Assembly: GCA_031460455.1 (NCBI GenBank)
Contig: JAVKTQ010000009.1
Location: 1-64,000 of the forward strand
Direction: 5' to 3'
DNA length: 64,000 bases
DNA from: Sporomusaceae bacterium
GTDB taxonomy: Bacteria > Bacillota > Negativicutes > Sporomusales > UBA7701
Below the pieces are notes generated by a model. It searched no databases and was not told the DNA's origin. It saw only the letters and a program-made list of their open reading frames with translations. Below are positions 1-7,656 of the stretch, piece by piece (position 1 is the first letter of the stretch; the number at the start of each line of letters is the position of its first letter). The position numbers and the translations under genes are program-made.

Positions 1-147
1 GCGCCGGCATTATCGGCTGGCGGACTAGGTATCAGGTACCATTGTTGGATTCACGGCCAGGAACGGTACCTGTTTTTCGACGAGGGCCGCTGGTTCGCTG
101 AGCGGGTGGGGTCGACCCGGCCGCTGCGGGAGGGCGAGGGGCGGTAA
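1..147 (+). CDS. 3' end of an unidentified prophage gene (partial)
   Basis: An open frame enters from the left edge and ends at TAA 145-147, exactly where the next gene's stop begins on the other strand. The 48 visible residues include a plausible folded-protein stretch (YHCWIHGQERYLFFDEGRWF) followed by an Arg/Gly-rich tail. I do not recognise the family. It would converge on the leftward early operon of the prophage. It is short and lacks its start, so it could be chance. Confidence 0.4.
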   Translation, partial: APALSAGGLGIRYHCWIHGQERYLFFDEGRWFAERVGSTRPLREGEGR

Positions 148-723
148 TTACTCCGGCCCCTCTTTGTCGATAAGGTCGGCGGTGCGGGCGGCCTCCACGC
201 ATTCGCTGCACAGGTCAGGCTCTACCCAATAACAACCGCCGGGGCAGGCTTCGTTATCGGTGCATCCGCATACTCGGCAGCGGTGGCCGCTCTTTTTGAT
301 CTCCTCGACGGATTCTAGTAATTCGGGAATGTCAACGCAAATATAGGGCGTCATCGCATACATGAGCTCGGGCTCCATGCCTTCGGCCAGCAATATTACT
401 GTTGGCTTGCTGGCTCCGATGGCCCATCCTGCTTCCAGGTGAGCGCTACGGCCGCACGGAAGGACGAGGACGCAACAATCGCAGTCATCCAGGGCATTCA
501 TATCAGACCAGAACCCAGCGCCCGCTATTTCGGTACACAGGGCATCCTTAAATTGTCGGGGCGACCAGGTCCGCCACTGCGGATCGATCTCCGACCAGTG
601 AAAGCCGTTGTTGCCGGGGGCCGGATTTTTGAAGTCGTAAACTTCATGGCCGGCCTCGCGCAGCAATCGCACGATTTCCTGCTGAATCTCGTTACGCCAG
701 GAACTGGCGACATAAATTTTCAT
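148..723 (-). CDS. Phage nucleoside 2-deoxyribosyltransferase-like protein with Cys-rich zinc tail
   Basis: This 191-residue protein opens with MKIYVASSWRNE and continues with HEVYDF and a GRSAHLEAGWAIGASKP segment, the layout of the nucleoside 2-deoxyribosyltransferase/DUF4406-like Rossmann fold seen in many phages. The last 50 residues carry a Cys cluster (CRVCGCT, CPGGC, CSEC), typical of a small zinc-binding tail. The family suggests nucleotide salvage or modification, but the exact reaction is unknown. ATG at 723 is chosen because AAAAGGAG precedes it and it overlaps the upstream stop as ATGA. The open frame extends to 858 without an equally good start. It is the last visible gene of the leftward operon. 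Confidence 0.75.
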   Translation of the reverse strand: MKIYVASSWRNEIQQEIVRLLREAGHEVYDFKNPAPGNNGFHWSEIDPQWRTWSPRQFKDALCTEIAGAGFWSDMNALDDCDCCVLVLPCGRSAHLEAGWAIGASKPTVILLAEGMEPELMYAMTPYICVDIPELLESVEEIKKSGHRCRVCGCTDNEACPGGCYWVEPDLCSECVEAARTADLIDKEGPE

Positions 724-947
724 TTCAGGTTCTCCTTTTCCTGGAATAGAGTGATATAAACGATTATCAGCATCCCGCTCACCATAGCCACATTGGCGAT
801 ATAGTCGCACATCATTTCTGCCGGTGATTGCGGCTTCAAGTTCCAGCCGAAATACCACGTCTCAATGAAGTTGAACATTAGGCCGCCCCACACCCCGAAT
901 GCGCCGACAAAATATCGGCCTTTTCTTGAAGCAAGCCAATCGCTCAC
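720..947 (-). CDS. Small phage membrane protein, two predicted helices
   Basis: This 75-residue protein has two hydrophobic segments, roughly residues 11-33 and 46-67, and a charged C-terminus (FQEKENLK). The start is GTG at 947, overlapping the stop of the preceding 35-codon gene as GTGA. Its own stop overlaps the next start as ATGA, so translation is probably coupled on both sides. Its position just downstream of a 3D-domain lytic-type gene leaves a holin-like role open, but I see nothing specific for that. The family is unrecognised. Confidence 0.6.
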   Translation of the reverse strand: MSDWLASRKGRYFVGAFGVWGGLMFNFIETWYFGWNLKPQSPAEMMCDYIANVAMVSGMLIIVYITLFQEKENLK

Positions 948-1051
948 AGTTTCACGCCCTTTCCGGGAATGAGCCAGAACCTTGCCGGTAGTCTCCGCAA
1001 TTTATCCCAGGCGCGCTGGCGGCGCCAGACGCGGGAATGGTTCATGTTCAT
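944..1051 (-). CDS. 35-residue basic phage microprotein
   Basis: ATG at 1051 to TGA at 944 encodes 35 residues rich in Arg, Lys and Trp, beginning MNMNHSRVWRRQRAWDKL. The start overlaps the stop of the 3D-domain gene (TGATG) and the stop overlaps the next GTG start (GTGA), so it fits exactly between two genes with no free base. That double overlap is the main evidence that it is translated. Function is unknown; the basic, Trp-containing sequence suggests nucleic-acid or membrane contact. Confidence 0.5.
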   Translation of the reverse strand: MNMNHSRVWRRQRAWDKLRRLPARFWLIPGKGVKL

Positions 1052-1578
1052 CAGTTAACCCTCCCAATAATCCGGGTAGGTACCCGCCGTACGCCCCACT
1101 CCTGGGCTTCATGTACGGCGGACATGCCCACGAATATGTCGATATGGTCCGGGCCCCGGACGGCGGCGCCGGTGTCCAGGATGGTCACTAGGCCGACGCC
1201 GGCGCCGAATATTTTTGTACCGGCCGGGTAGTGCTCCGGATCGGCGGCCGCTACGCGCCAGGCGTCGGCGTCGGTCAGGCGGTACCCGGCGGAGGTGATG
1301 CCGTACGCGGGATGACCGGGGGCTTTGCCCGTCGATTCGGGGCCGGCGGTGTAGGCTGTGACCTTCATCACCCGGGCGCCGCCCCGGCTGGGCCCCGGTG
1401 TCGTGTTGACGCGCAGGGCCCGCTCCAGGACGTCGATGCGCTCGTGAGCCTGCTGGGCCAGCGCCGCTTGCTCCAGGACGACGGCCGCCGTGTGCATGAT
1501 GATGGGGAATATGTAGACGGCGCCGGCCAGCAGCAGGCAGTTGGCGACGATGAGGGCGACGAGCAGGAAGCGCCTCAT
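1051..1578 (-). CDS. Membrane-anchored 3D-domain protein (phage)
   Basis: The 175-residue protein has an N-terminal hydrophobic segment (about residues 4-27) as signal or anchor, a short helical linker, then a C-terminal 3D domain (from about residue 70) with the family's Asp motifs: VTAYTAG, LTDADAWRVAA, VTILDTGAAVRGPDHIDIFVG. 3D domains form a double-psi barrel related to lytic transglycosylases of the RpfB/Sps type and usually act on peptidoglycan. In a prophage it may serve lysis or cell-wall penetration. The stop-start overlaps with the DUF3102 gene (ATGA) and with the 35-codon gene indicate one operon. Confidence 0.8.
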   Translation of the reverse strand: MRRFLLVALIVANCLLLAGAVYIFPIIMHTAAVVLEQAALAQQAHERIDVLERALRVNTTPGPSRGGARVMKVTAYTAGPESTGKAPGHPAYGITSAGYRLTDADAWRVAAADPEHYPAGTKIFGAGVGLVTILDTGAAVRGPDHIDIFVGMSAVHEAQEWGVRRVPTRIIGRVN

Positions 1579-2456
1579 GTCAGCTTCTCCGTCATTTTGC
1601 CGATCAGGCCGGTCACGACGACCTTGTACTTCTCGCCGGCGTCGGCGTCGGCGACCTTGATCTCGCCCAGGGCGGTAAGCAGGTTGCGGAAATTGACCAC
1701 CAAGGCGTCGAACTGGAGGCCAAATTTCATGACGGCGACAGCCGCGGGGTCGGGCTTAACAGTAGCCTCGACGGTGACCGGTTCTGCCAGCTGCTCGGTA
1801 AGTCGCCGGACCTCTTCCTTGGCCTCATCGAGCTCACCCTTCATTTCGGTGAGCTTTTCATCCGATGCGCCGGCCTTCTTCGCTTCGGTTAGCTGAGCGG
1901 TCAGGCGGTCAATGTCCTTCTTGGCCTTGTCCTGGGCGTCCTTCAGGGCTTTTTCGGCACTAGCCCGGGCGGTTTCTGCCGTTGTCGCCTTCGTCTCCGC
2001 TGTTGTCGCCCGCTTATCCGCGGCGGCTGCCTTGTCTTCGGCCTCCTTCTGTTTCCGGATGGCCTCCTGCAGTTCGCGGGTCTTCATGCTGGTGACGTCG
2101 TTCGCCTCCATGAATGCTTCCCGCTGATCAGCCGATAGCCCCAGCAGGGCAACCGCCTGGGTATAGCTCAAATCCGCAAGCGCTTGCGTTTTTGCGTTAT
2201 CGCCGAATAGCGGGAGTTGGTCGGCGCCGTACTCCTCGAATATCTTCATGAGGTTCTGGGCGGTGCGCGGCGAGTAGTCGACCGATTTCTCTAGCCAGTC
2301 GGTCCACTGCCCATGCTCGAGCATGTCCTTGGCCTCGACCAGCCGACGGCCAATCTCGATGCTACCGCAGAGCATGACGGCCCGGGTCTGGGCCTTGATA
2401 CCGTTTATCTCCGCCGCGATGACGTCGGCGGTTCTGGTGATGGTAATGTCGTTCAT
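1575..2456 (-). CDS. DUF3102 phage protein with long coiled coil
   Basis: The N-terminal 130 residues match the DUF3102 pattern common in phage and plasmid early regions (GSIEIGRRLVEAKDML, HGQWTDWLEKSVDYSPRTAQ, then LADLSYTQAVALLGL). This part resembles a ParB-like helix-turn-helix segment. Residues about 130-220 form a Lys/Glu/Ala-rich coiled coil, followed by a C-terminal helical part. The start at 2456 follows GAAAGGAGCG. It sits between the PcfJ-like and 3D genes. The family is widespread in mobile elements without a settled function; DNA binding is inferred only. Confidence 0.8.
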   Translation of the reverse strand: MNDITITRTADVIAAEINGIKAQTRAVMLCGSIEIGRRLVEAKDMLEHGQWTDWLEKSVDYSPRTAQNLMKIFEEYGADQLPLFGDNAKTQALADLSYTQAVALLGLSADQREAFMEANDVTSMKTRELQEAIRKQKEAEDKAAAADKRATTAETKATTAETARASAEKALKDAQDKAKKDIDRLTAQLTEAKKAGASDEKLTEMKGELDEAKEEVRRLTEQLAEPVTVEATVKPDPAAVAVMKFGLQFDALVVNFRNLLTALGEIKVADADAGEKYKVVVTGLIGKMTEKLT

Positions 2457-2473
2457 GGGTTACGCTCCTTTCA

Positions 2474-4072
2474 TTATGCCGGGACAGTAACTCGGACGCG
2501 GACTTCATTCTCGGGCTGCATCCTGGCCGCGGTAAATGCGTCAACGAATTTTTTCACCCTGGCATCGGGATCGCAATTTCGGAGGCCGCGGCATTGGGTA
2601 ATCATCATCTTGCCGTTGTATCCTTTATGGATTTCCATCGTGAAAAATGGCTTGTCAGGTTGTTTCTTGTTGCGGATCAGCAAAATGATAGATCGACCTT
2701 CAGCGTAGGCCCGGGCATAACCACCAACACAGTGTTCCAGCGACTTGCCTTCGGCGATTAATTCCTTCTGGTCTGCAGCCGGCCGGATAAACAGCCCCGA
2801 TTTCTCGAAGCAGTATTTCTGCAGCTCGGCCACCTTGGCGACAAGTTTTTGGGCAAGCAGCTCATCGGCCTGATGCTGAACCTGCTTAATCGTGTTCTGG
2901 TGGGCTCGATACAGGTTCCGGGGGAACAGGGTCCGCTCGTTTGTCAGCTCCAGGTCGAGCTTAACGCAGTCGGCCAGGTAGTCACGCCAGGAGTGCAAAA
3001 CAGCCTGCTCAGAATAGAAAGCCTGTTTTTTATCCGGGCGGAGCAGGGGAAACTGCTTGCTTATGTACGTCCAGGCCCGGCGCAACGTGGTTTGTTTTAG
3101 GATTTTCTGAAGGTCGCTATAGCACCAGCCGATGGCATTATCCACCTGCTTGATCTCGGTGAACGATAGGTTCGAGCCGTCTTTTCGGGAAACTTGCAGG
3201 TATCTGAGAAACGACGGGTCGACATGAATATCGGCGGCCTTGAGTTCACGCAGGTCTTTTTTTGACAACCTCAGAACCTTCATCACCGTCTTCCCGCGCC
3301 AGTTGATGCAACCAAAGGTATTGCCGCCTTCCAGCTTGGTCTCCACCAGATGGCTGAAGCCCATCTTTGTCAGATACTCGACGCATGGGTATTTCGCATA
3401 TAAGGCAAAGAACTTGACCATGTCGCCGTGATCGTACTGCTCCCAGGTGCTGAATCGGAACTGAGTGCCGGCCACAGCTGCCGCGATGCTATTTCGGGAA
3501 TAGCTGATAACAACGTCATTGCTTCCTCCCCAGCCGTTTGCCGTAATCGGAGTAAACAGGGAATAAACCGACTTGCATTGACTGAGGCTGCCCTTTTCCA
3601 TTCTCGGGCGGCCGTCCCAAGTGACATAGTAACCGTGCTTGTGGCAGAGCATATGGGCCTGGCCAGGCCGGAACAGATAAAACGCCTTGGTAAGATAGAT
3701 GGTTTTTACTTGCCGGTAGTCACCGCGATAGTCGCGTACTGCGTAAATCCCCCTGGCGATAATAGCCTCCGGGTCGTATGTCGACTTTTCGTAGTACACA
3801 AAATATCCCTCATCCAACAGCCGCTTTCGGCCGATACCAGCTGCCTTAACAATACAGGTGCTTCCGCAATGAGGGCATTTGGCCTGGCTATTGTGTCGTA
3901 GCTTGGTGTTGGCGGTTTCTTTCCGGCAATGGGTGCAGTAGGCGTACTGGCGTTTCCCTTCACGTCGGGTGAACAGGTACCGGCTCCACCGAAACACACT
4001 GTCAGTTGCATACTGCTTGATTTCATCGGACCGGTCGTCGGGGAAATGTTCCAGAATCTCGTTAATCTCCAT
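2474..4072 (-). CDS. PcfJ-like protein
   Basis: At 532 residues this is in the usual range for PcfJ-domain proteins. Near the N-terminus it has a paired-Cys zinc motif (CTHCRKE with CPHCGST, about residues 46-72). The C-terminal third carries the hallmark PcfJ segment (LIAEGKSLEHCVGGYARAYA) followed by ILLIRNKKQPDKPFFTMEI. PcfJ was named from the conjugative plasmid pCF10 but is common in prophages; its biochemical role is not established. The downstream partner of the PcfK-like gene, four bases away, reproduces the typical pairing. Start ATG follows GAGAGGTTGACCAC. Confidence 0.85.
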   Translation of the reverse strand: MEINEILEHFPDDRSDEIKQYATDSVFRWSRYLFTRREGKRQYAYCTHCRKETANTKLRHNSQAKCPHCGSTCIVKAAGIGRKRLLDEGYFVYYEKSTYDPEAIIARGIYAVRDYRGDYRQVKTIYLTKAFYLFRPGQAHMLCHKHGYYVTWDGRPRMEKGSLSQCKSVYSLFTPITANGWGGSNDVVISYSRNSIAAAVAGTQFRFSTWEQYDHGDMVKFFALYAKYPCVEYLTKMGFSHLVETKLEGGNTFGCINWRGKTVMKVLRLSKKDLRELKAADIHVDPSFLRYLQVSRKDGSNLSFTEIKQVDNAIGWCYSDLQKILKQTTLRRAWTYISKQFPLLRPDKKQAFYSEQAVLHSWRDYLADCVKLDLELTNERTLFPRNLYRAHQNTIKQVQHQADELLAQKLVAKVAELQKYCFEKSGLFIRPAADQKELIAEGKSLEHCVGGYARAYAEGRSIILLIRNKKQPDKPFFTMEIHKGYNGKMMITQCRGLRNCDPDARVKKFVDAFTAARMQPENEVRVRVTVPA

Positions 4073-4076
4073 GTGG

Positions 4077-4439
4077 TCAACCTCTCAGCAGGTCATCCAG
4101 GCTTACGTCGAAATCGGTGGATGCCGTTTTGGGGATAAGTAAAGCCGCCGGTACCGGCGAAGGGATCGACGCAGTGCCGCTGATTCCGAAGTACTCGAGT
4201 ACGACTGCGAAGCCCTCGGCATCCGTCAGTACCGCGCAGTTGCCCGATTTCTTCTTTTCAGCAGCGGATCTCATTGCGGACAAGCTGCCGGCAATGGTTT
4301 TGCCACTGGCCATGACCTTCTCGGCCGCGGCGGGGTTGGCCGTCAAATGGTGCAGCAGCATATCACCGACAACCTGAACATAGGTATCGTTCTTCGCCAC
4401 CATTTCGTCGCGAATTTTTTCGATGGCTTTATCAAGCAT
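4077..4439 (-). CDS. PcfK-like protein, AcrIIA9-related family
   Basis: This 120-residue protein matches the PcfK-like family: MLDKAIEKIRDEM, YVQVVGDMLLHHL, AAEKVMASGKTIAGSL, and NCAVLTDAEGFAVVLEYFGI. From memory of the families, members of this group include AcrIIA9, a Cas9 inhibitor, and many relatives are annotated only as PcfK-like. Whether this copy inhibits Cas9 cannot be read from sequence. The strong ribosome site GGGAGG lies nine bases before ATG 4439. It is followed directly by the PcfJ-like gene. Confidence 0.8.
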   Translation of the reverse strand: MLDKAIEKIRDEMVAKNDTYVQVVGDMLLHHLTANPAAAEKVMASGKTIAGSLSAMRSAAEKKKSGNCAVLTDAEGFAVVLEYFGISGTASIPSPVPAALLIPKTASTDFDVSLDDLLRG

Positions 4440-4451
4440 GATGGTACCTCC

Positions 4452-4589
4452 CTATTTACTCGGTCTCGTAACAACGGCCATACAGGCGACCCCGAGGCAA
4501 GGAATGTTCTCGGGCTTTGGTTTCGCCTTACAGCAGCCGGCGTAATTGTGCTGGCAGTTCGCCTTTGCGCCCATGATGCAGAGGGTCAT
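4452..4589 (-). CDS. 45-residue Cys-rich phage microprotein
   Basis: ATG 4589 to TAG 4452 gives 45 residues with six cysteines (positions about 4, 12, 19, 20, 31, 36) and a His-Asn-Tyr motif between them, consistent with a small zinc- or disulfide-stabilised fold. The start overlaps the stop of the 98-residue gene as ATGA, and the PcfK-like ribosome site follows 4 bases after its stop. It is too short for routine gene calling but fits the operon exactly. Family unrecognised. Confidence 0.6.
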   Translation of the reverse strand: MTLCIMGAKANCQHNYAGCCKAKPKPENIPCLGVACMAVVTRPSK

Positions 4590-4882
4590 TGACGTTCACC
4601 ACCCTCGGCCAACAGCCTGTCGATCTCGGCGGCGATCAGGGCGCCGGCTTTTTGTAGTTCGTAGATTCGATCTTCGGGGCATGGTTTCCACCATTCAAGC
4701 CCCCAAGGCCAAAGCCGTTGTGCCATTCCCCATGCCATACGAACAATTTGAGGGAAAGCGTAACACCCTGCGGCGATAGCCAATTCACCTCTTGAGTGCT
4801 GGCGATCGTGCTCGGCTGTCCAGCCCTCCTGATCTATTTGCCGCTGACGCTCTTCGGCAATCAGTTGTACCCCTTTGGTCAT
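4586..4882 (-). CDS. Conserved phage hypothetical protein (98 aa)
   Basis: The sequence has the recognisable phage pattern of an ELIAxERQRQIxxEGW-like start (here QLIAEERQRQIDQEGW), HDRQHSRGELAIAAGCYA, a Trp-rich middle (LWPWGLEWWKP) and DRIYELQKAGALIAAEIDRL. I know this as a widespread family in phage early regions with no assigned function. It appears fully helical and soluble. The start ATG at 4882 follows GAAAGGAGCTGTTAGC. It is one base from the 158-residue gene upstream and overlaps the Cys-rich microprotein downstream. Confidence 0.75.
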   Translation of the reverse strand: MTKGVQLIAEERQRQIDQEGWTAEHDRQHSRGELAIAAGCYAFPQIVRMAWGMAQRLWPWGLEWWKPCPEDRIYELQKAGALIAAEIDRLLAEGGERQ

Positions 4883-4883
4883 G

Positions 4884-5360
4884 CTAACAGCTCCTTTCGC
4901 TCAGTCCCGGCATCAGAGCCGGCATTTGGTTCCGTTCATACGCCGCCGCGATCTGCGGTACCGCCCACTGACCGACCGTCTGACCATTCGGTAACAGCAT
5001 CGGCGCCAGAAATTCATCATCGAAGGTGACGATGCCGGATTCGATTGCCTCCAGCTTCGCCTTGATAAGCAGAGACATCGCCCGCCACCGCTGCCGGCAG
5101 GCTTGCTCCCAGGCAGCTCTCGCCGCTGCGGGGCTTCGACGAACCTGCCGTTCCGGAGTGTACGTAAATTCCCTGTCGTTCTGGTCCGGCATCGGCAGGA
5201 GAAATCGACACATTCGGCCGTTAGCCTTGAACGTCAGCATGGCGTTGTTGCCCTCCCATGCGTAACCGAATCCCTGGGCGCCATACCTCCGCAAGGTGCG
5301 CTCGATCTCGCCGCGGGAACGGGATTCGTCGACCTGGGTACCCTCAGCGTAGCGGGTCAT
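4884..5360 (-). CDS. Phage hypothetical protein (158 aa)
   Basis: The protein contains IERTLRRYGAQGFGYAWEGNNAMLTF in outline, an RFLLPMP segment, a predicted helix around AAWEQACRQRWRAMSLLIKAKLEAIESGI, and FDDEFLAPMLLPNGQTVGQW near the C-terminus. This layout is common to a family of temperate-phage early proteins without a known activity. ATG 5360 overlaps the stop of the preceding gene as ATGA and is preceded by AAGGGTGAGG. No membrane segment or metal motif is visible. Confidence 0.75.
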   Translation of the reverse strand: MTRYAEGTQVDESRSRGEIERTLRRYGAQGFGYAWEGNNAMLTFKANGRMCRFLLPMPDQNDREFTYTPERQVRRSPAAARAAWEQACRQRWRAMSLLIKAKLEAIESGIVTFDDEFLAPMLLPNGQTVGQWAVPQIAAAYERNQMPALMPGLSERSC

Positions 5361-6634
5361 CCGACCTCACCCTTCCGCAATTTTGCCACCATACCCTCGA
5401 TATACCCGAGAGCATAATCCAGAGATGGGCAAAACTTCGTGACGTGGTACCGGAGGAACTTGCTGTTTCGGAAAGCCTGGCCCCAGACAATGACTATTTT
5501 TCCCATCTCCCACGCCTCTCGGATCTCCATGGCGGTACCGATGTAACCGCCGGCTGCATTATTCATTTCAACCAGAACAATATCCGCCGACGCAATGTCG
5601 GCCAAGTCACGCTCGACGACCTCCTGAGGCGTCCAAGAAAGTGCCCCGTCTCGGGTCGGGTCAATAACCGTGACACCTATGGCTTCCAGCTCAGCTGTCG
5701 CTGCCAGTCTCCATTCGGAAGCATACTCACCGGTCACGTAGTCAATGGCTCCACATAGATAAACGATTATCGGTCGATTACCCGTTGCCGGTCTTTTCTC
5801 CCCGAACACGTCGGCCAATTCCTCCACCGTCGGCGTGTGCGCTGCGGCTTCCTGGTTGGCGGCGACGATCTCCTGAAACTTCTCAGAACCGATGAACGCG
5901 GCCATAGCGGCGGCGACGGCACCCGGTTGCTGGTCGGCTGCGGCCGGCTGGTCCTTAGGCTGCACAGCTGTGCCCCCCCCGGAGACGTTTTCCGGCTTTG
6001 TATTTTCCGGAGTGACAATCTTCGCCGGCCTGGCGCTGGGGAACTTAAATTTCATCTGGCTGGCCTTCCAGGACAGTGACGCCGGCGTCGTTCCGTACCC
6101 CTTTGCCATTTCCTCGCGGCTCAGACCGGCGTCTACGCACGCCTGCAGTCCTTCGACGGTAATATCTTTCATCCGGGATGGCTCACACGTTTCCAGCGCT
6201 TTCGTCGGCGCCATGCCCGCTAAAATACCTTCGTGAAATTTCATTGAGCATCTTTCCTCTCTTTTTGTTTGGTCAAACCCATAGAGGTCAATATCTTTTT
6301 CCGACGCCTCGTGCCGCTGGCCACCGCCAGCTATATGCGATCGAATAGAGTTAATCCATGACCGGCTGTGCCGATATAGTTCCTTAACTTGCGACTCGGT
6401 AAGCCCGGCGGCCAGTAGCCGCGCCTTCAGCTTAGGGGTCAATTCTTCCCGCGGCAGCCGCCGACAGTCGGACATAATGCGCTCCGGTGGCCAGCCAAGA
6501 TCCAGGGCCTCATCGGGCGGCGGGAAATAGCTCTGCGTCACGCGGCAGGCGCTAGGCGCTGGCGCCGGTATGCGGCCCACTGGCGGTACCGAGATGCCCA
6601 ATCGGTACGATTTGATTGATTTACGGCCGGACAT
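5357..6634 (-). CDS. Phage protein with C-terminal nucleoside 2-deoxyribosyltransferase-like domain
   Basis: At 425 residues this is a multi-part protein. Residues about 45-130 hold helical, HTH-like sequence (LTPKLKARLLAAGLTESQ). Residues 130-200 look like a second DNA-binding-like segment (LSREEMAKGYGTTPASLSWK). A Pro/Ala-rich linker follows, then a C-terminal domain from about 290 (IIVYLCGAID, EWRLAATAELEAIGVTVIDPTR, DIASADIVLVEMN, GTAMEIREAWEMGK) typical of the deoxyribosyltransferase/DUF4406 fold. An internal ATG at 6243 preceded by GAGAGGAAAG could give a shorter product, so the true start is uncertain. Confidence 0.65.
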   Translation of the reverse strand: MSGRKSIKSYRLGISVPPVGRIPAPAPSACRVTQSYFPPPDEALDLGWPPERIMSDCRRLPREELTPKLKARLLAAGLTESQVKELYRHSRSWINSIRSHIAGGGQRHEASEKDIDLYGFDQTKREERCSMKFHEGILAGMAPTKALETCEPSRMKDITVEGLQACVDAGLSREEMAKGYGTTPASLSWKASQMKFKFPSARPAKIVTPENTKPENVSGGGTAVQPKDQPAAADQQPGAVAAAMAAFIGSEKFQEIVAANQEAAAHTPTVEELADVFGEKRPATGNRPIIVYLCGAIDYVTGEYASEWRLAATAELEAIGVTVIDPTRDGALSWTPQEVVERDLADIASADIVLVEMNNAAGGYIGTAMEIREAWEMGKIVIVWGQAFRNSKFLRYHVTKFCPSLDYALGYIEGMVAKLRKGEVG

Positions 6635-6640
6635 AGACGA

Positions 6641-7213
6641 TCACTTCCCGTCAAAATAGGTTGCAGCCAGGTCCGCCATGTGCAAAGCGGTGATGAGCGG
6701 ATACTTTTTCAGGGCGGCGGCCAGGGCTTGTCCACTTGCGTACTGTCGGGCCGCGTCATCGAAGCCGGCCATGTGCCAACGGATGGCCATGATCTCGTCA
6801 CCGGTCAGCGGCATGTGCCGCATGGCCAGGATGACGCTTTTCTCGCCGTGGCCGAGGGGGATTGTATCCTCGATGGCGTAATACGGCACCTTTTCCCATT
6901 GGCCAGTTTGTTCGTTTTTAACGTTCCTGGTACTGACGGTGTAGAAGTCGGCCTTGCAGATATCGTGGAGAAGGGCGACGATGATAGCCGTGGAATTACT
7001 GACGGGCAACAGCTTTTCCTCAAAGGTACCGGCAATTTTACAGAGATTGTTATACACCGCCAGGCTGTGCTCCAGTAATCCGCCCTCGTGAGCGCCGTGG
7101 TATTGGGTGCTGGCGGGGGCCGTGAAGAAGTCGGTGGATTCTAACCAGCTGGCGAGATCAGTTCTGCCGGGCCGGCCGGTAGAGGCCAGGAGTTCAAGAT
7201 AGCGTTTTCGCAT
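6641..7213 (-). CDS. Phage HD-domain hydrolase
   Basis: The 190-residue protein has an HD-type metal-binding layout: HGAHEGGLLEHSLAVYNN, VALLHDICKADFY, GHGEKSVILAMRHM and IRWHMAGFD. Such phage HD proteins are related to the YhaM/nucleotidohydrolase side of the superfamily and may act on nucleotides or RNA ends; the substrate here is unknown. ATG 7213 is chosen because GGGAGG stands nine bases before it. It overlaps the preceding gene by 20 bases. The open frame continues to 7288 with no better start. Confidence 0.75.
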   Translation of the reverse strand: MRKRYLELLASTGRPGRTDLASWLESTDFFTAPASTQYHGAHEGGLLEHSLAVYNNLCKIAGTFEEKLLPVSNSTAIIVALLHDICKADFYTVSTRNVKNEQTGQWEKVPYYAIEDTIPLGHGEKSVILAMRHMPLTGDEIMAIRWHMAGFDDAARQYASGQALAAALKKYPLITALHMADLAATYFDGK

Positions 7214-7394
7214 TGGCCGCCCTCCCTGCCAGTATCTCTTCAATGACTCGGGCCTGGCCGAGGGCATGTCCCGAGCCGGCGGACACAAAAACAGCGGCGA
7301 GCTGCTTTAGAGTCCCTGTCGAATATCCCTGCCAGGTCGCCAGGTGGTGCCGGCGGGCGTATTCGTAACCGCTGTCAAAATCTTGTTGTTCCAT
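7194..7394 (-). CDS. Small phage hypothetical protein (66 aa)
   Basis: The protein begins MEQQDFDSGYEYARRHHL and contains a helix ending in ARVIEEILAGRAAN; it is soluble and helical with no recognised domain. ATG 7394 is preferred over the ATG 12 bases upstream because GGAGG then lies five bases away. Its end overlaps the start of the HD-domain gene by 20 bases, suggesting coupling. An inverted repeat (ACTGATA/TATCAGT, about 7409-7440) lies just upstream. Confidence 0.6.
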   Translation of the reverse strand: MEQQDFDSGYEYARRHHLATWQGYSTGTLKQLAAVFVSAGSGHALGQARVIEEILAGRAANAKTLS

Positions 7395-7452
7395 ATGCGC
7401 CTCCATTGACTGATACCGCGGCGCGTGGTACGATATCAGTAGATTCGTGTCG

Positions 7453-7656
7453 TTAGGCTGCTCTTGTGGCAGTCTTTTTCTTTTTCTCGTTGAGTCTCCG
7501 TGCCAGTCGCTCGGCTATCCTCAGGGCGACTTTCATTTTTCGATAGCACCGGCGCCGGCAGTGGGGGTCATTAATCAGCGGAATGATTTGCTGGTAGGCG
7601 TTAACGACGCGCTGCTGTTCCCTCAACCGGATCGCCGTGGTTCTGATTGAGGCCAC
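7453..7656 (-). CDS. Very basic phage protein (67 aa)
   Basis: About one third of the 67 residues are Arg or Lys, ending in RLNEKKKKTATRAA, which suggests nucleic-acid binding. There are two Cys near the middle (HCRRRCYRK). The start is GTG at 7656, with GGGGAGG about eight bases upstream. It overlaps the end of the next gene upstream by 56 bases in a different frame. Family unrecognised. Confidence 0.55.
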   Translation of the reverse strand: MASIRTTAIRLREQQRVVNAYQQIIPLINDPHCRRRCYRKMKVALRIAERLARRLNEKKKKTATRAA

